Positions 22,601 through 28,286 of a stretch of 64,000 nt of DNA are shown here, in pieces. The stretch's first letter is position 1. Each line of letters begins with the position of its first letter. The stretch comes from Bradyrhizobium sp. ORS 278 (GTDB lineage: Bacteria > Pseudomonadota > Alphaproteobacteria > Rhizobiales > Xanthobacteraceae), in the NCBI RefSeq assembly GCF_000026145.1, contig NC_009445.1:7191001-7255000 (forward strand), in the 5' to 3' direction. Position numbers and translations under genes: made by a program. Below the pieces are notes generated by a model. That model ran no database searches. It was not told the DNA's origin and saw only the letters and a list, made by a program, of their open reading frames with translations.

Positions 22601-23413
22601 GATCAGTTCCGGCGGCTGGTTGTGAGAGCGTGTTGCGGTGTCGGCGGGAGCTTCGAAATTTAGCTGCCAGTCAGCCGGTATCCGTGTAGCTCCTTGGCTG
22701 GGCGCCAACACGTCCAAAAGCCCCTTGAGGTCCGAGGGGCTCGCCTTACTGCCAAAGAGGGTTAAATTGTGCCGGGAAGCAACATCGAGCAGGGTCGACA
22801 TTTTTTCTGGGGTATTGAAGGAGGCCCAACGTATATCGGCACCTGCGTTCTCCAGGTCTTGCAGATGTGAGCGAAAGGCACCAATCTCGTCGCTCTGTCT
22901 CAGCGCTCCAAATGGGGACCTATCCGCCGGAGTACCGTAGACGTCGGCGATGTGGGCTGGGGAAATCTGGTAGAGCGGCAAACGTCCCGAGTCGACCGCC
23001 ATCCTCGTGACGTCGCGCAGATCAGTCGCCAGGTTTGCGGCCCTTTCAATCACCCCTTCGCGAAAGCTGATCATCTCAGTATCGGGCACGATTTTGCCCG
23101 TGCCGTCCAGACGCGTGAAACTAGCCGGATCAGAATTCATCAGATCGAGGTTCGAGATACCGTATTTGTTCAGCGAACTTCCAAACTCATCCAAGATTTG
23201 GTTTTGAACTTTATCAATTGGCGCATGATTACTGGCATGCCGGGGCGTGCCCGTCGCGTTTGCCAGTACATTGGGGTTGGCCAAGAAGCTCGTATTGAAA
23301 GGCGACTCGATGTCGAAACGCCCTGCGCCGATCAAAAATTGCGCGACTTCGTTGTCGAGTCCAACGTCCTGTTGAAACCAGTGGTGCAATTGGATTACTG
23401 CGCGCTCGGCCAC
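7616..23413 (-). CDS. Giant (5,265-residue) type I-secreted repeat protein with N-terminal AHH-nuclease-like domain
   Basis: The start is GTG 23413, with GGGGAG 8 bases upstream and a stop codon five codons before the start. Order of parts: an HNH/endonuclease VII-like AHH module at about 8-75 (H10-H11, FDI 33-35, N40, H59, H63); an unknown helical part to about 270; a Pro-rich linker; Gly/Ala-rich hydrophobic segments at about 380-540; an EF-hand-like calcium segment near 790 (DTNHDGKLD). Next come 39 units of 51-62 residues at about 893-3110, then a glycine-zipper region at about 3295-3375 (IGGPIGGIIGDFIGSFIGD). About 90 units of 17 residues run from 3657 to about 5205, followed by a 50-residue C-terminus ending NINYAAW. 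No classical GGxGxDxUx RTX motifs were seen. With HlyC-, HlyB- and HlyD-like genes upstream it is very probably exported by type I secretion. Whether it acts as a toxin, an adhesin or both is inference. Confidence 0.8.
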   Translation of the reverse strand: MAERAVIQLHHWFQQDVGLDNEVAQFLIGAGRFDIESPFNTSFLANPNVLANATGTPRHASNHAPIDKVQNQILDEFGSSLNKYGISNLDLMNSDPASFTRLDGTGKIVPDTEMISFREGVIERAANLATDLRDVTRMAVDSGRLPLYQISPAHIADVYGTPADRSPFGALRQSDEIGAFRSHLQDLENAGADIRWASFNTPEKMSTLLDVASRHNLTLFGSKASPSDLKGLLDVLAPSQGATRIPADWQLNFEAPADTATRSHNQPPELIPAESPLVPNDSRGAFGEPPFAPLDRPPTLGEPAMTASPPPSSGRGEPALVDPSGDLSMPRIQGGDLGGAPGASPDGLRLEPAGGADAAAAALEAGAGRLQTSLGVGGLAAFTLYDGYNLISTGNQYGYTSPQFGSAASYSIPMEVGQWGAFTYGAASAGAEVGIWGRAALGAAIAGDAFGPVGLLASGSQIAYGAGQDWSQGQSIFSPNSNAAQAFDANRNVIGYGLIGAGVGTIFGSPGLGTTVGYGLGSAIDLGVYANRWYNNLQQNDPASARALRLNAEMASSGTPVGYSVVSNTWGDRSVVSSFDGSVDQTFRAPNTFAPSADTSLPQSALGWLGSPSTTYGTGTEYGNPFANPIATSVVTGGVSPWLALGVWPTAGTSSSAINLKAIDLRTYELTLPNNDAGVVNDSTDLISSDTSVAPVVLDLTGKGVNITQLGSSNTFEDMTGSGLKNRTAWAGAGNGVLVYDAAGSGTISSPMAFDFTMWDATATSDMQALEDVFDTNHDGKLDASDATWGKFGVMVTNADGTTTFETLSQLGITSINLIDNNQSTVLPDGSSIHGETTFTRADGTTGTAADVSFAYDSNGYLVQSTTAHNADGSTTIDSKALNADGSLASEIITTTSADGRSVRVAKDSAGNGVIDSIQTDVTVANADGSTTKTVTDFDGSGSHILDRTVTITSADLKTVTIERDRTGSGIFDQVEVDARDAAGNLTVTISDFNANGSLKDRNVATTSVDGLSKTSRIDSSGSGVFDRIKTDVTTVNSDGSRTETVSDLSADGSLAKKVVTQTSADHLTRTIQTDNSGSGSFDTIETEAIVINSDGSTLTTQKILNADGSLRQMLVTALSADGLSKTTQTDSTGNGTFDLATSDVTVVNADGSRTETVTDRNADGSLRDQSITTRSQDGKTRTVQIDSNGDGHFDSVETVAPTANGSSVDMLTRFNADGSLRSRTVTTTSADGLSTKTQQDSTGTVDANGSPIFDQTKVDVTVLNADGSSTETVSDFTVNGTLLDRTVTTTSGNGLSKTTQLDTTGAVAVNGNPIFDLTETDVTVLNADGSAVETVTDVNANGSLASKTVTTTSSDRRTTTTQIDSRGDGTFNEVRSRVVNANGDVTVAVADYAANGALLGATVTTTSANGLSKTTQRDTSGAADATGNAIFDQTRTDVTVLNADGSRTETLSDFGANGTLLDRMVTTTSANGLSKTTQQDTIGAGSFNLTKTDITVLNADGSSTETASDFTANGTLLDRTVVTISGNGLTKRTQKDTTGTVDANGNPVFDLTETDVTMLNADGSSTETVMDTNANGSLASKTVTTTSSDRRTTTTRIDARGNGTFTEVQTRVVNADGSVASTVADYAANGMLLGETVVTTSANGLAKTTQQDSTGAVDANGTPVFDRTKTDVAVLNADGSSTETVSNFSANGALLDRTVMTTSGNGLSKTTQLDTTGAVDVNGNPIFDLTETDVIVLNADGSAVETVTDINADGSLASKTVTTTSSDRRTSTTQIDSRGDGTFNEVQSRIVNANGDVTETVADYAANGALLSATATTTSANGLSKTTQRDSTGAADATGHAIFDQTRTDVTVLNADGSRTETLSDFSANGTLLDRTVLTTSTNGLSKTTQQDAIGAGSFNLTKTDVTVLNADGSSTETVSDFTANGTLLDRTVTTISGNGLMKTTENDTTGAVDANGNPIFDLTKTDVVVLSADGSTIETVTETNANGSLASKTVTTTSSDRRTTTTQIDARGNGTFTEVQTRVVNADGSVTSTVADYATDGVLLGETVVTASANGLSKTTQQDSTGAIDANGQPVFDLVRSDVTAGNADGSRTETVTETHADGSLKDRTVTTVSADGLSRTTRQDSFGVGSFNFNEYDVAVLSQDGSRVETVTDTHADGSLMGRRVITTSADRLSVLAVIDATGDGVASQTQSTIVKADGSTVKTVTDLNADGSVRDRSVTTTSANGLALTTQTDSNGDGQFDQTRSDVVVLNADGSRTETITDLNADGSVQDRTVTTVTASGLAVTTQSDPTGHGRFDRTRTDVTVLNADGSRTETVTDLAANGAILDRTVKTVSANGLSVTTSSDPSGSGLPTTTTDVTVLSADGSRTETVSDLAASGALLDRVVTTVSASGETRTVSRDVDGNGQVDQTETILIGADGSRIETISDFNSDGSLKDRVITTTAANGLTTTVQRNPTGAGSFTQTETDVVLRKVDGSQVETVTCRNADSSIRYRTVTTTSADGLSKTTQWDDTGFGSFSRTRTDVTIINGDGSKTETVTDLNADGSVHDRAVTTTSADSRTISVQRVVNGATSTEIQKVMADGSTVTTVSDLKADGTPRDRTVTTVSADGLTTTVQRDPAGSGGFAQTDTDSIVLNADGTRVETKASRNADGLLRYRTVTTTSADGLSKTTQFDLTGAGSFAQTQTDVTVLNADGSRTETVSTFKDGTTLLNRRVQTVSANGLSTTTQWDTTGSGTFNQTATDVTVLNRDGSRTETITDLNADGTPQAQTIISTSADGRTVTTQTRKTSDSRFDQNQTVVTTKNADGSATQTVTDTTDDGKLRDRAVTTTSADGLTVTIARDSNGDGKVDQTETDVTQADGSKVQTIEDYAGSNLLNRTVITTSFDGLTQSTQQDENGNNTISRTRSDVTVINLDGSKTETIIDRNSDNSIRQQAVVTTSADGLSTVSKLDSQGKGFYGHTETMTVNADGSTLTVAQDRDSSGKLLDETDTIISADRHSKTVKTDTKGTGFFNSVAVSQANIDGSISTTITGYKDDKSVKDRAVTTLSADGRTKVVQVDSKNAGSYDLTTVSVIGIDGSKTVTSTNVNGTVDRRFYDSIGNLDNETITAGNGSTLKTVYKYGIPVSTSYTNANGRGGQGTPGLGSAYGSFLGGNSLVGGIARSTLVGALSHAIESPGTVIDLAKSFADALDGVSSIDQAISSASNALGINAGSIKDGVNGLLASLLVAEAAQALGIKGFAGTVFTITGTAITKTVLGNLENIAKEALSGSATLDASTIGELFKNLNTLDFLQNLGNAIGGAAGSYIGSQVVAPENIEGAIGAQIGSTIGGDIGLSIGTAIGGPIGGIIGDFIGSFIGDVLGTFFGDLFGPDGPPSASVTLGVQNGVLGVVSTTHDNGGDAAPLMGIAGAVDNMVDTLIGLTGAQLSLVAPSTATGSTATPQGGGFLGSMIGGAVGVFGNSPNVTFSFSGNQASVYIPGVGTESLPTSGDTSAAWTKAAQDSVWAILQEAQLSGGDPIVTTAFAAARVQDSNFEAVASDLQVAKDYETYLDNTAAINQLIAQNPDSAFAAGWLLTLLRAEELGLTQVPREQGWTSNLVSGTGTVAAVEKVYENNGILVEEIDFNKDGTQTDQQYFKNLSVSLSNATLHDPEGATWSITGNNDTVTAKRLSIVNLTGNNDTVTVTGSKATVNVAGSGDAVTITAGTVAAADGSSVSVHGNNDVISGGKGASIAVTGTAEAITLGGSTLVLTDDGVNASIAGTGGQITVGNNVTIDLKAANSALTAGYGFSTTIEGAGDSVTASIQAHVVATANSEVVSVGASSNVFVTGDAGSITAGSSSQISLNGSNATILAKDSEQVTITGNNDQAKIGDQSTITINGSSDTTTAGALAVVNVTGSGDITNAGSGLTLVVNGDGNTQTAGDGATMTITGANETTSAGDKSTITQKGANSTTIAGKSAKVTVTGDQGKTSVGNGSSATVAGLSEVVTGGMQSVLAVSGDSATVTAGDFASVSVSGNNGSVTVGVGASAIVTGNHQSITAGANSTVVAVGSLDTVTATDLGVSVSLSGTGSGQSTANLNGGSVALSNGTAVINGNGDTITQNANSNALIVGTSNAVDVLGAGNTTAIGGGSITVEAAASTVATGNNDAAIVKSNGTLTLTGTGNSIDIAGSAASVTASNASVRVENGAGGTLNGASDTIAVGSNASLNLVGSNSSVTVSGSGTSIGVTGTTDSIAISNGTVALGAASSITLSGDGNKISTSGRDTLIASGKNDSVAVSGTGNVIAISNATIVLADGADAVIVGSNDTIIAGNNASLTLIGNNDGLTVNGSNATIDLAGNGDSITMSSGSLTLEPGTIAAVTGSNNNIQQGKGLTQGDNAIIQATGSNGIFVAGNNAHADVTGTKNVVVVGDNSSANVSGASNTIAAGNQAVVTLSGNGNSVTVGDSANVNITGASNMLAAGASLTVDEGGTQNTVTATTAAHGVLSGTNDQLTLGANASLQVTGSNDRFATGASSSVVVTGSNNQGTVGDASTVAVNGTLDGITAGNSATVTVGGSQDTINTGAGAWLTVNGNTDTVYTGDHSSVWLNGAHDTLGSSSAAAAWISVNIAGSYDSATVGANATATVSGTNALVTAGATSTLTLGGSANDASVGDSAKITLAGSGNIVSGGKTSSASVTGSSDKLTLGSAANVTVQGNGNTSTVGDGSTVVVSGSQDTTTTGASAALTVSGSADTSYVGNGTSTLASSVTISGSGNTTTAGTYAAVQVIGDSNTTTAGASSTLVVNGAKDNVTAGQTSTMTINGNNATVTAGYGSSATLNGSNDQISMDYSAWLQVNGNYDTSTVGTNSTVIVAGAHDGTTTGSGSNVTFATTATAGQASVSDNSTVTANGSGNTINGGSGDVLKLVGNSNGATVGASASVTVNGNSNSVTAAAKAWMLVTGNSNAESVGTSSSVTVNGTGNQTWLGDSSAAAINGSSNTTSYNAAGSNENISVVGNSNATYAGNGGNIYVGGTGNSTSLGQTQLLQVVGSSNTTTAGPSAQAIISGNGNTTTIGGGSNVQITGQVNSTTIGDGSIITITGNSNNTTTGAYDQIAINSGNNTTHTGYGTNATINGNGNVTTVGNNSGLTVNGASNNSAAGTSSTEVINGIGNYTTSGDFSSMTLNGSSNTGVTGNSSNVYVYGSGDAGHAGSSSNLWLYGSNNAGYIGNSSVMYLGSATASYMALGNSDRLYLLAGGYLAAHGSFGNGGVEIFPNGVAMNINYAAW
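7800..12445 (-). repeat. Array of about 90 units of 51 bp (17 residues) inside the giant gene
   Basis: The last 1,550 residues before the C-terminus are built of 17-residue units with a consensus like VTVTGSGNTVTAGDGSS: alternating Val/Thr, then Gly-x-x-Asn, then Ala/Val-Gly. The phase is almost unbroken over long stretches. Two short beta strands and two turns per unit suggest a stacked beta-solenoid. Asn and Thr dominate, and the units lack the aspartates of RTX calcium loops. Confidence 0.9.
14090..20737 (-). repeat. Array of 39 units of 51-62 residues inside the giant gene
   Basis: Units begin VTTTSADGLSKTTQ, continue with a D-x-T-G-x-G-x-F-D loop, then DVTVLNADGSRTETV and a closing NADGSLLDRT. 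The base unit is 56 residues (168 bp). A 62-residue variant carries an insert such as AVDANGNP, and a 54-residue variant starts SSDRRTTTT. The DxxGxGxFD and NADGS loops look like calcium- or turn-forming loops. The units are diverged at both ends of the array and most uniform in the middle. Confidence 0.9.
17081..19552 (-). repeat. Tandem duplication of a 1,236-bp (7-unit) super-repeat
   Basis: Seven units of 62, 54, 62, 56, 62, 54 and 62 residues (412 in total) at 18317-19552 are followed directly by a second copy of the same seven at 17081-18316. Landmarks are exactly 1,236 bp apart, for example the unit starts at 19552, 18316 and 17080. The first unit differs in 5 of 62 residues between copies, so the duplication is recent but not brand new. 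Confidence 0.9.
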
Positions 23414-23469
23414 GACCCGTTCTCCCCATCATTCAATCAGTCATTCTTGATCGTGCAATCGATCCAGCA

Positions 23470-24087
23470 TCATTTCTGAATTGGCTCGAATTCGAAGCCC
23501 TGGATCTGCTCGGCCTTCAACGCTGCGACGACGATGTCGTCGACAATCAGTGTACTATCCGCGTAGATAAGCCGGAACGCGTGCGCCTCCCCCACGATAT
23601 CCGGCCGCATGCTCACATCGATCAATCCAAGGTAGTTTTTTACGCCAGGCAGATCGTCTTGATAGGCGATGATTGAATGTTCCTCGTCAACGCAGTCGAG
23701 CATCCGCATGAAGTAGACGAGCCAATAGTCGGGCCCAGCTTCGGGAAAATTGCTGTAGTCGACCTCGACCTTCTGAAAGACGAACGCCTCTGGATCCAAC
23801 CGTTCGAAAAGTAACTTTAGGCGATCCGTAATCAGCCAGCTGCTCAGCGCGAATGGTGCGGCGTCACGTAGCGTCGTTCGTCCCCGCTTGCGGTCGAACC
23901 TGATCCGCGGCGGTTTCGAAAACCGTATTCCGCGAAAGGGTTGATCGGGATGAGGATAGAATCCGACCATCTGTTCGGTTCGATTCAGCCATTGATGTCC
24001 GGGCGCCTTGGCCGTGGCGTTGAAATCCGGCTTGAGCGCAAAGTACTTTCGCGGCCAGTAAGGCAGATGCTTGGCTTGGTCGCCCAT
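23470..24087 (-). CDS. Imm11/DUF1629-family immunity-type protein
   Basis: This is a 205-residue cytosolic-looking protein. Family-like landmarks are an aromatic N-terminus (YWPRKYFALKPDF), LDCVDEEHS in the middle, DPxxxGxxHxFRL-type sequence (DIVGEAHAFRLIY), and a closing stretch with ALKAEQIQGFEFEPI. Imm11 proteins protect the producer from nuclease toxins of polymorphic toxin systems, including AHH-type toxins. Here the gene sits 56 bp upstream of the giant gene, whose N-terminus resembles an AHH nuclease, which fits a toxin-immunity pair in one transcript. ATG 24087 is chosen because AGGAGAGG precedes it. An upstream in-frame extension to 24225 is possible but lacks a good site. Family assignment is by memory of its motifs. 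Confidence 0.7.
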   Translation of the reverse strand: MGDQAKHLPYWPRKYFALKPDFNATAKAPGHQWLNRTEQMVGFYPHPDQPFRGIRFSKPPRIRFDRKRGRTTLRDAAPFALSSWLITDRLKLLFERLDPEAFVFQKVEVDYSNFPEAGPDYWLVYFMRMLDCVDEEHSIIAYQDDLPGVKNYLGLIDVSMRPDIVGEAHAFRLIYADSTLIVDDIVVAALKAEQIQGFEFEPIQK

Positions 24088-24420
24088 GAACCTCTCCTGC
24101 GATGGCGAATGCTGGCGAGCTGGCCCGGCCAATCCGGAGAGCTCGCCCGTTGCAGCATTTAGACCAACCATTGCTTTCATGGCCACAGTGCTCCAGAGAG
24201 TTTTTTCGCACTTCACAAATTGCAACCTCGCCGACCCGGCGGTTTGTCAGACCAGTCGGCGTGGTCAGATGTTAGAGATCTTCCGCGTTCAGAAAACAGG
24301 TTGGACATGGCGAACCTCTATCTATTCTTGCTGTTGGTGCGCTGATGCGCCGTGCAAACGTGGGTTCTTGCTTTTTAAAAGGTCTCGCAAGAACATCGTC
24401 GCTACGCCGGAGATGTCCCA
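24088..24420. other. Gap between immunity-type gene and HlyD-like gene
   Basis: These 333 bases separate the export genes from the immunity/toxin genes on the same strand. The gap is long enough for a separate promoter for the last two genes, but no clear -35/-10 pair or terminator hairpin was identified. The region is less GC-rich than its neighbours. Confidence 0.4.
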
Positions 24421-25905
24421 TCACCGCTCCCTCCCCGCTTCCTTCACCGCCTGCACCACCGGCGACAGCAGATATTCGATCACCCGGCGCTCGCCGGTCT
24501 TGATCTCGGCGGAGACGCGCATGCCGGGACGGATCGGCTCGTGACGGCCGTTGACCTCGATCCAGTCCTGCGCCAGCGTGACCTTGGCGGGATAAGACAG
24601 CTCCGGCGGCGCGCCGGGCAAATTGGCCGACTGCGTCATCAGCGCAGCCGTGCTTCCGGGCGGAGCGTTCGGCGAAGTCGCGGCGTCACGGCCCAGCTTG
24701 CGGACGCGGCCATGGACGAGGCCGAAGCGGGTGAACGGAAACGCCTCCAGCTTCACCTCGACGTCCTGGCCTTCGCTGACGAAGCCGATGTCCTTGTTCG
24801 CGATCAGGCAGTCGACCTCGATGCCGGTGCCGTCGGGCACGATAGTCATCAGCGTATCGGCGGTGGTGACTACCGCGCCCGGCGTATGAATCTTCAGGCC
24901 CTGCACGCTGCCGTCGACGGGCGCCACGAGACGGCGATAGCTCTCCTTCTGCCGCGCCTTGGTCAGGTCCTGGTCGAGCTGCGCGACCTTGGTCAGCGCC
25001 TTGGTGCGCCGGTCGGTCGCATCGGCGAGATACCCCGCGGCGGCCTCCGCGAGCCGCGCCTTGAGCGCGCGGATCTCGGCCTGGATCTGATCGACATTGA
25101 CTTGCGCAGCGCGCAGTTCGGCACGCTTCTCGACCAGCTGCTGCTCGCTTTCCAGCACCGGGGGACGCGCGCCGTAGCCCTTCTCGAACAACCCCTTTGC
25201 GACGTCGTTCTTTTCCTGCAGCAGCGGGATCGTCAGTTGCACGCGCTCGATCTGCGCGTCGTTGGCCTCCAGCGCGGCACTCTTTTGCGCGATGTCGGCG
25301 AGATAGGCCGCCGTGGTCGCCAGATGCTTCTCGATCTCGCGCCTGGCCTGATCGCGGCTTTGCGTGACCAGCACCGGATCGGCATCGGCCGGCGGCCGAA
25401 ACTCCTCCTCCGCATTGCGCGTCAGCAGCACCCGGGCGACCTCGGCGTCGAGCGCGGCCTGCGCGCGGACCGAGCGCAGCGAATCGAGATCCGCGCGGGC
25501 CTCAGTGGGGTCGAGATCGACCAGCAGCTGACCGGCCCGGACGTGATCGCCCTCGTCGACATGGATGGCGCGGATCATGGCCGTCTCCAGCGGCTGCACC
25601 ACCTTGACCTGCCCGAGCGGCACCACCTTGCCATCGGCCACCGCGACCATGTCGAGATGCGACAGCGAGGCCCAGGCGATCGCACCGACGATGATCGCGC
25701 ACAGCGTGGCCGCGGTGAGGCGCAAGGTCGGCGACAGCGGTGTCTCGATCACTTCGAGCGCCGCGGGAAGGAACTCGCGCTCCTCGGCATTCAGCCGGAC
25801 CGGCTTGCCGGGGAACGCCATCACCTTGGCCGCAGGCTTGGCTGCGGCCTGCGGCTCGGCGGATGTCGCAGTGTCGGTGTTGCGCAACGGCGTCGGTTCA
25901 ACCAT
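24421..25905 (-). CDS. Type I secretion membrane-fusion (adaptor) protein, HlyD family
   Basis: This 494-residue protein has the HlyD plan. A cytosolic N-terminus of about 65 residues is followed by one transmembrane helix (ATLCAIIVGAIAWASL), a lipoyl half-motif (VQPLETAMIRAIHVDEGDHV), a long coiled-coil hairpin from about 130 to 310, and a beta-barrel domain with the second lipoyl half (LVAPVDGSVQGLKI). It ends with a short helical tail (LLSPVVQAVKEAG). It would bridge the inner-membrane ABC exporter to a TolC-type outer-membrane channel, which is not in the window. ATG 25905 is used. A GTG at 25917 would overlap the upstream gene's stop by 4 bp, which is equally typical of coupled translation. 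Confidence 0.9.
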   Translation of the reverse strand: MVEPTPLRNTDTATSAEPQAAAKPAAKVMAFPGKPVRLNAEEREFLPAALEVIETPLSPTLRLTAATLCAIIVGAIAWASLSHLDMVAVADGKVVPLGQVKVVQPLETAMIRAIHVDEGDHVRAGQLLVDLDPTEARADLDSLRSVRAQAALDAEVARVLLTRNAEEEFRPPADADPVLVTQSRDQARREIEKHLATTAAYLADIAQKSAALEANDAQIERVQLTIPLLQEKNDVAKGLFEKGYGARPPVLESEQQLVEKRAELRAAQVNVDQIQAEIRALKARLAEAAAGYLADATDRRTKALTKVAQLDQDLTKARQKESYRRLVAPVDGSVQGLKIHTPGAVVTTADTLMTIVPDGTGIEVDCLIANKDIGFVSEGQDVEVKLEAFPFTRFGLVHGRVRKLGRDAATSPNAPPGSTAALMTQSANLPGAPPELSYPAKVTLAQDWIEVNGRHEPIRPGMRVSAEIKTGERRVIEYLLSPVVQAVKEAGRER

Positions 25906-25913
25906 GGCCCGCC

Positions 25914-28064
25914 TCACCCCACCGCTTGGCGCACGAGATTGGCGTACAGGCCGTTATGCGTCATCAGCGCATCATGTGTGCCGGCCTCGGCGAGCCGACC
26001 GCGCTCCATGACGATGATGCGGTCGGCATTGCGCACGGTGGAGAGCCGGTGCGCGACCACCAGCACCGTGCGGCCCTGGCAGATCGCCCGCATGTTGCTC
26101 TGGATGATGCGCTCGCTCTCATAGTCGAGCGCTGACGTCGCCTCGTCGAAGATCAAGATGCGCGGATTGGTCACCAGGGCGCGGGCGATGGCAATGCGCT
26201 GGCGCTGGCCGCCGGAGAGATTGGCGCCGCGCTCCTCCAGCACGGTGTCGTAGCCATGCGGCAGCTCCAGGATGAATTCATGCGCGCCGGCGAGCTGCGC
26301 CGCGCGCATGACCTGCTCCAAGGGCATCGACGGATCGATCAGCGCGATGTTCTCGCGGACCGAGCGGTTGAACAGCACATTCTCCTGCAGGACGACGCCG
26401 ATCTGGCGGCGCAGCCAGGCCGGATCGAGCAGCGCGATGTCGATGCCATCGACCAGCACGCGGCCGCGCTCGGGTATGTAGAGCCGCTGCAAGAGCTTGG
26501 TCAGGGTCGACTTGCCGGAGCCGGAGCGACCGACCAGGCCCACCACCTCTCCCGCGCGGATGTCGAGCGAGAGATCGCGCAGGATCTCCGGCATGCCCGG
26601 GCGATAACGGAAGACGATGCTCTCGAAGCGGATGTGGCCCTGCACCGGCGGCAGGTTCTGCCGCGCGCTGGCGACAGCACGCTCGGTCGGCGTGTTGATG
26701 ATGTCGCCGAGCCGTTCGATGGACAGCCGGAACTGCTGAAAATCCTGCCAGAGCTGGGCAAGACGCAAGACCGGCCCGGAGATCTGTCCGGCCAGCATGT
26801 TGAAGGCCACGAATTCACCGATTGTCATCGTGCCCGAGATCACGGCCTGCGCGCCGAACCACAGCAGCGCCGCCGAGGTCACCTTGTTCACCAGCGAGAC
26901 GAGCTGCGAGCCGGTGGCGCCGAGTGTCACCACGCGCAGCGAGGCACCGATATAGCCGGCGAGCTGCTCCTCCCAGCGCTGGCGCACCTGCGGCTCGACG
27001 GCCATCGCCTTCAACGTCTGGATGCCGGCCAGGCTCTCGACCAGCAGCGACTGGTTGACCGCGCCGCGCTGGAACTTCTCCTGCACGCGCGCCTTCAGGG
27101 CTGGCGTAATTCCGACCGAGATCGCCGCGTAGCAGGGAATCGACAGCACCACGACGAGCGTGAGCTGCGGGCTGTACCAGAACATGACCACGAGAAAGAG
27201 CAGTCCGAACACCACGTCGAGCACGAGCGTCAGGGCCGATGAGGTGATGAACTGGCGGACGTTCTCCAGCTCGCGGACTCGCGCCACGGTCTGCCCGGTC
27301 GCCCGGCTCTCGAAATAGCCGATCGGCAGCGCGACAAGATGCCGGAACAACAGCGAGCCCAGCATCGCGTCCATCCGGCTCGTCGTGTGGGCGAAGGCAT
27401 AGGTGCGCAGCCAGTTCAGCGCGACGTCGGCGAGATTGATCAGCAGCAGCCCGATCACCAGCACCTCGAGCGTGGTCAGCGCCCGATGCACCAGCACCTT
27501 GTCGATCACCACCTGAAAGAACAGCGGCGACACCAGCGCGACCAGCTGGATGAACACCGAAATCACCAGCACCTCGGCCAGGATGCGTGCGAAGCGCTTG
27601 ACGACGGGGAGGAACCATTTCAGGCCGAAGCCTATGACATCACCGGCGAGGCGATCACGCTTCACAACCAGCAGGATTTCGCCGGTCCACTGTTGCGCCA
27701 GCTCTTCCAAGGTCCAGGACAGCGGCGGACCACCCGCCAGCCCCACCAGCACGCCCGTCTCCGTGCGACGGCCAATGACGAAGAAGCCGCCGTCAGCGCG
27801 CCTGGCAATCACCGGCAACGACAACGCTTGAATGCGGCCGACTGACGAACGACTGAGTCGCGCCTTCAGACCCTCTCCCTTCGCAATGCGCAGCAGATCA
27901 TGACTTTCTGCAACGCAGCCGGGCTTCAGATATTCGCGGCGCGCGCGCTCGATGTCGAACGCTTCGCCCGCAATCGCCAAAACCAATCCCAGACAGCCGA
28001 GCCCCGTGTCCGCAACACCGGAACCGTTCACTTGCTGGCCGGCGTTGCCCCCAACGTCCGCCAT
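25914..28064 (-). CDS. Type I secretion ABC exporter (HlyB-like) with degenerate C39 domain
   Basis: This 716-residue exporter has an N-terminal C39-like domain (about 1-130), a six-helix membrane domain (about 150-450) and an ATPase domain. The ATPase domain has Walker A GRSGSGKST, signature LSGGQRQR, Walker B ILIFDEATSALD and H-loop VVAHRLS. In the C39-like domain the DCG motif of active peptidases reads DTG (Thr20 in place of the catalytic Cys), and the catalytic His position reads Phe (GGFFVIG). The domain should therefore bind substrate without cleaving it, as in HlyB and other RTX exporters. That fits a cargo with an uncleaved C-terminal signal. ATG 28064 follows GGGAG closely. Downstream it overlaps or abuts the HlyD-like gene. 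Confidence 0.92.
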   Translation of the reverse strand: MADVGGNAGQQVNGSGVADTGLGCLGLVLAIAGEAFDIERARREYLKPGCVAESHDLLRIAKGEGLKARLSRSSVGRIQALSLPVIARRADGGFFVIGRRTETGVLVGLAGGPPLSWTLEELAQQWTGEILLVVKRDRLAGDVIGFGLKWFLPVVKRFARILAEVLVISVFIQLVALVSPLFFQVVIDKVLVHRALTTLEVLVIGLLLINLADVALNWLRTYAFAHTTSRMDAMLGSLLFRHLVALPIGYFESRATGQTVARVRELENVRQFITSSALTLVLDVVFGLLFLVVMFWYSPQLTLVVVLSIPCYAAISVGITPALKARVQEKFQRGAVNQSLLVESLAGIQTLKAMAVEPQVRQRWEEQLAGYIGASLRVVTLGATGSQLVSLVNKVTSAALLWFGAQAVISGTMTIGEFVAFNMLAGQISGPVLRLAQLWQDFQQFRLSIERLGDIINTPTERAVASARQNLPPVQGHIRFESIVFRYRPGMPEILRDLSLDIRAGEVVGLVGRSGSGKSTLTKLLQRLYIPERGRVLVDGIDIALLDPAWLRRQIGVVLQENVLFNRSVRENIALIDPSMPLEQVMRAAQLAGAHEFILELPHGYDTVLEERGANLSGGQRQRIAIARALVTNPRILIFDEATSALDYESERIIQSNMRAICQGRTVLVVAHRLSTVRNADRIIVMERGRLAEAGTHDALMTHNGLYANLVRQAVG

Positions 28065-28286
28065 CTGCTCCCATCCACTCGCAATCTAAACGCGAGTATT
28101 TACCGAAACACTCTCAACCTCTACTCAGTCCCACAACTTTCCGTAGACTGATTGTTTCTCGCCTGTCAATGCAGACATATATCGAAACAGGAAAGCTGAC
28201 AGTTTGCGATCGATACGCGACCGCAGACTGCACGTCCTGCAAGCGGACGAAGGTGAGCCCGCAGCAGAACTCTCAAAGGTTGAGAA
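28065..28286. other. Gap between acyltransferase and exporter genes
   Basis: These 222 bases lie between two same-strand genes. They may hold an extra promoter for the exporter genes. No hairpin with a U-tract or small gene was recognised. Confidence 0.35.

Noticed and set aside
7616..23413. Classical RTX nonapeptide (GGxGxDxUx) arrays
   Set aside because: None was seen on reading the full protein. The two arrays are of other types, so RTX toxin would be an over-call.
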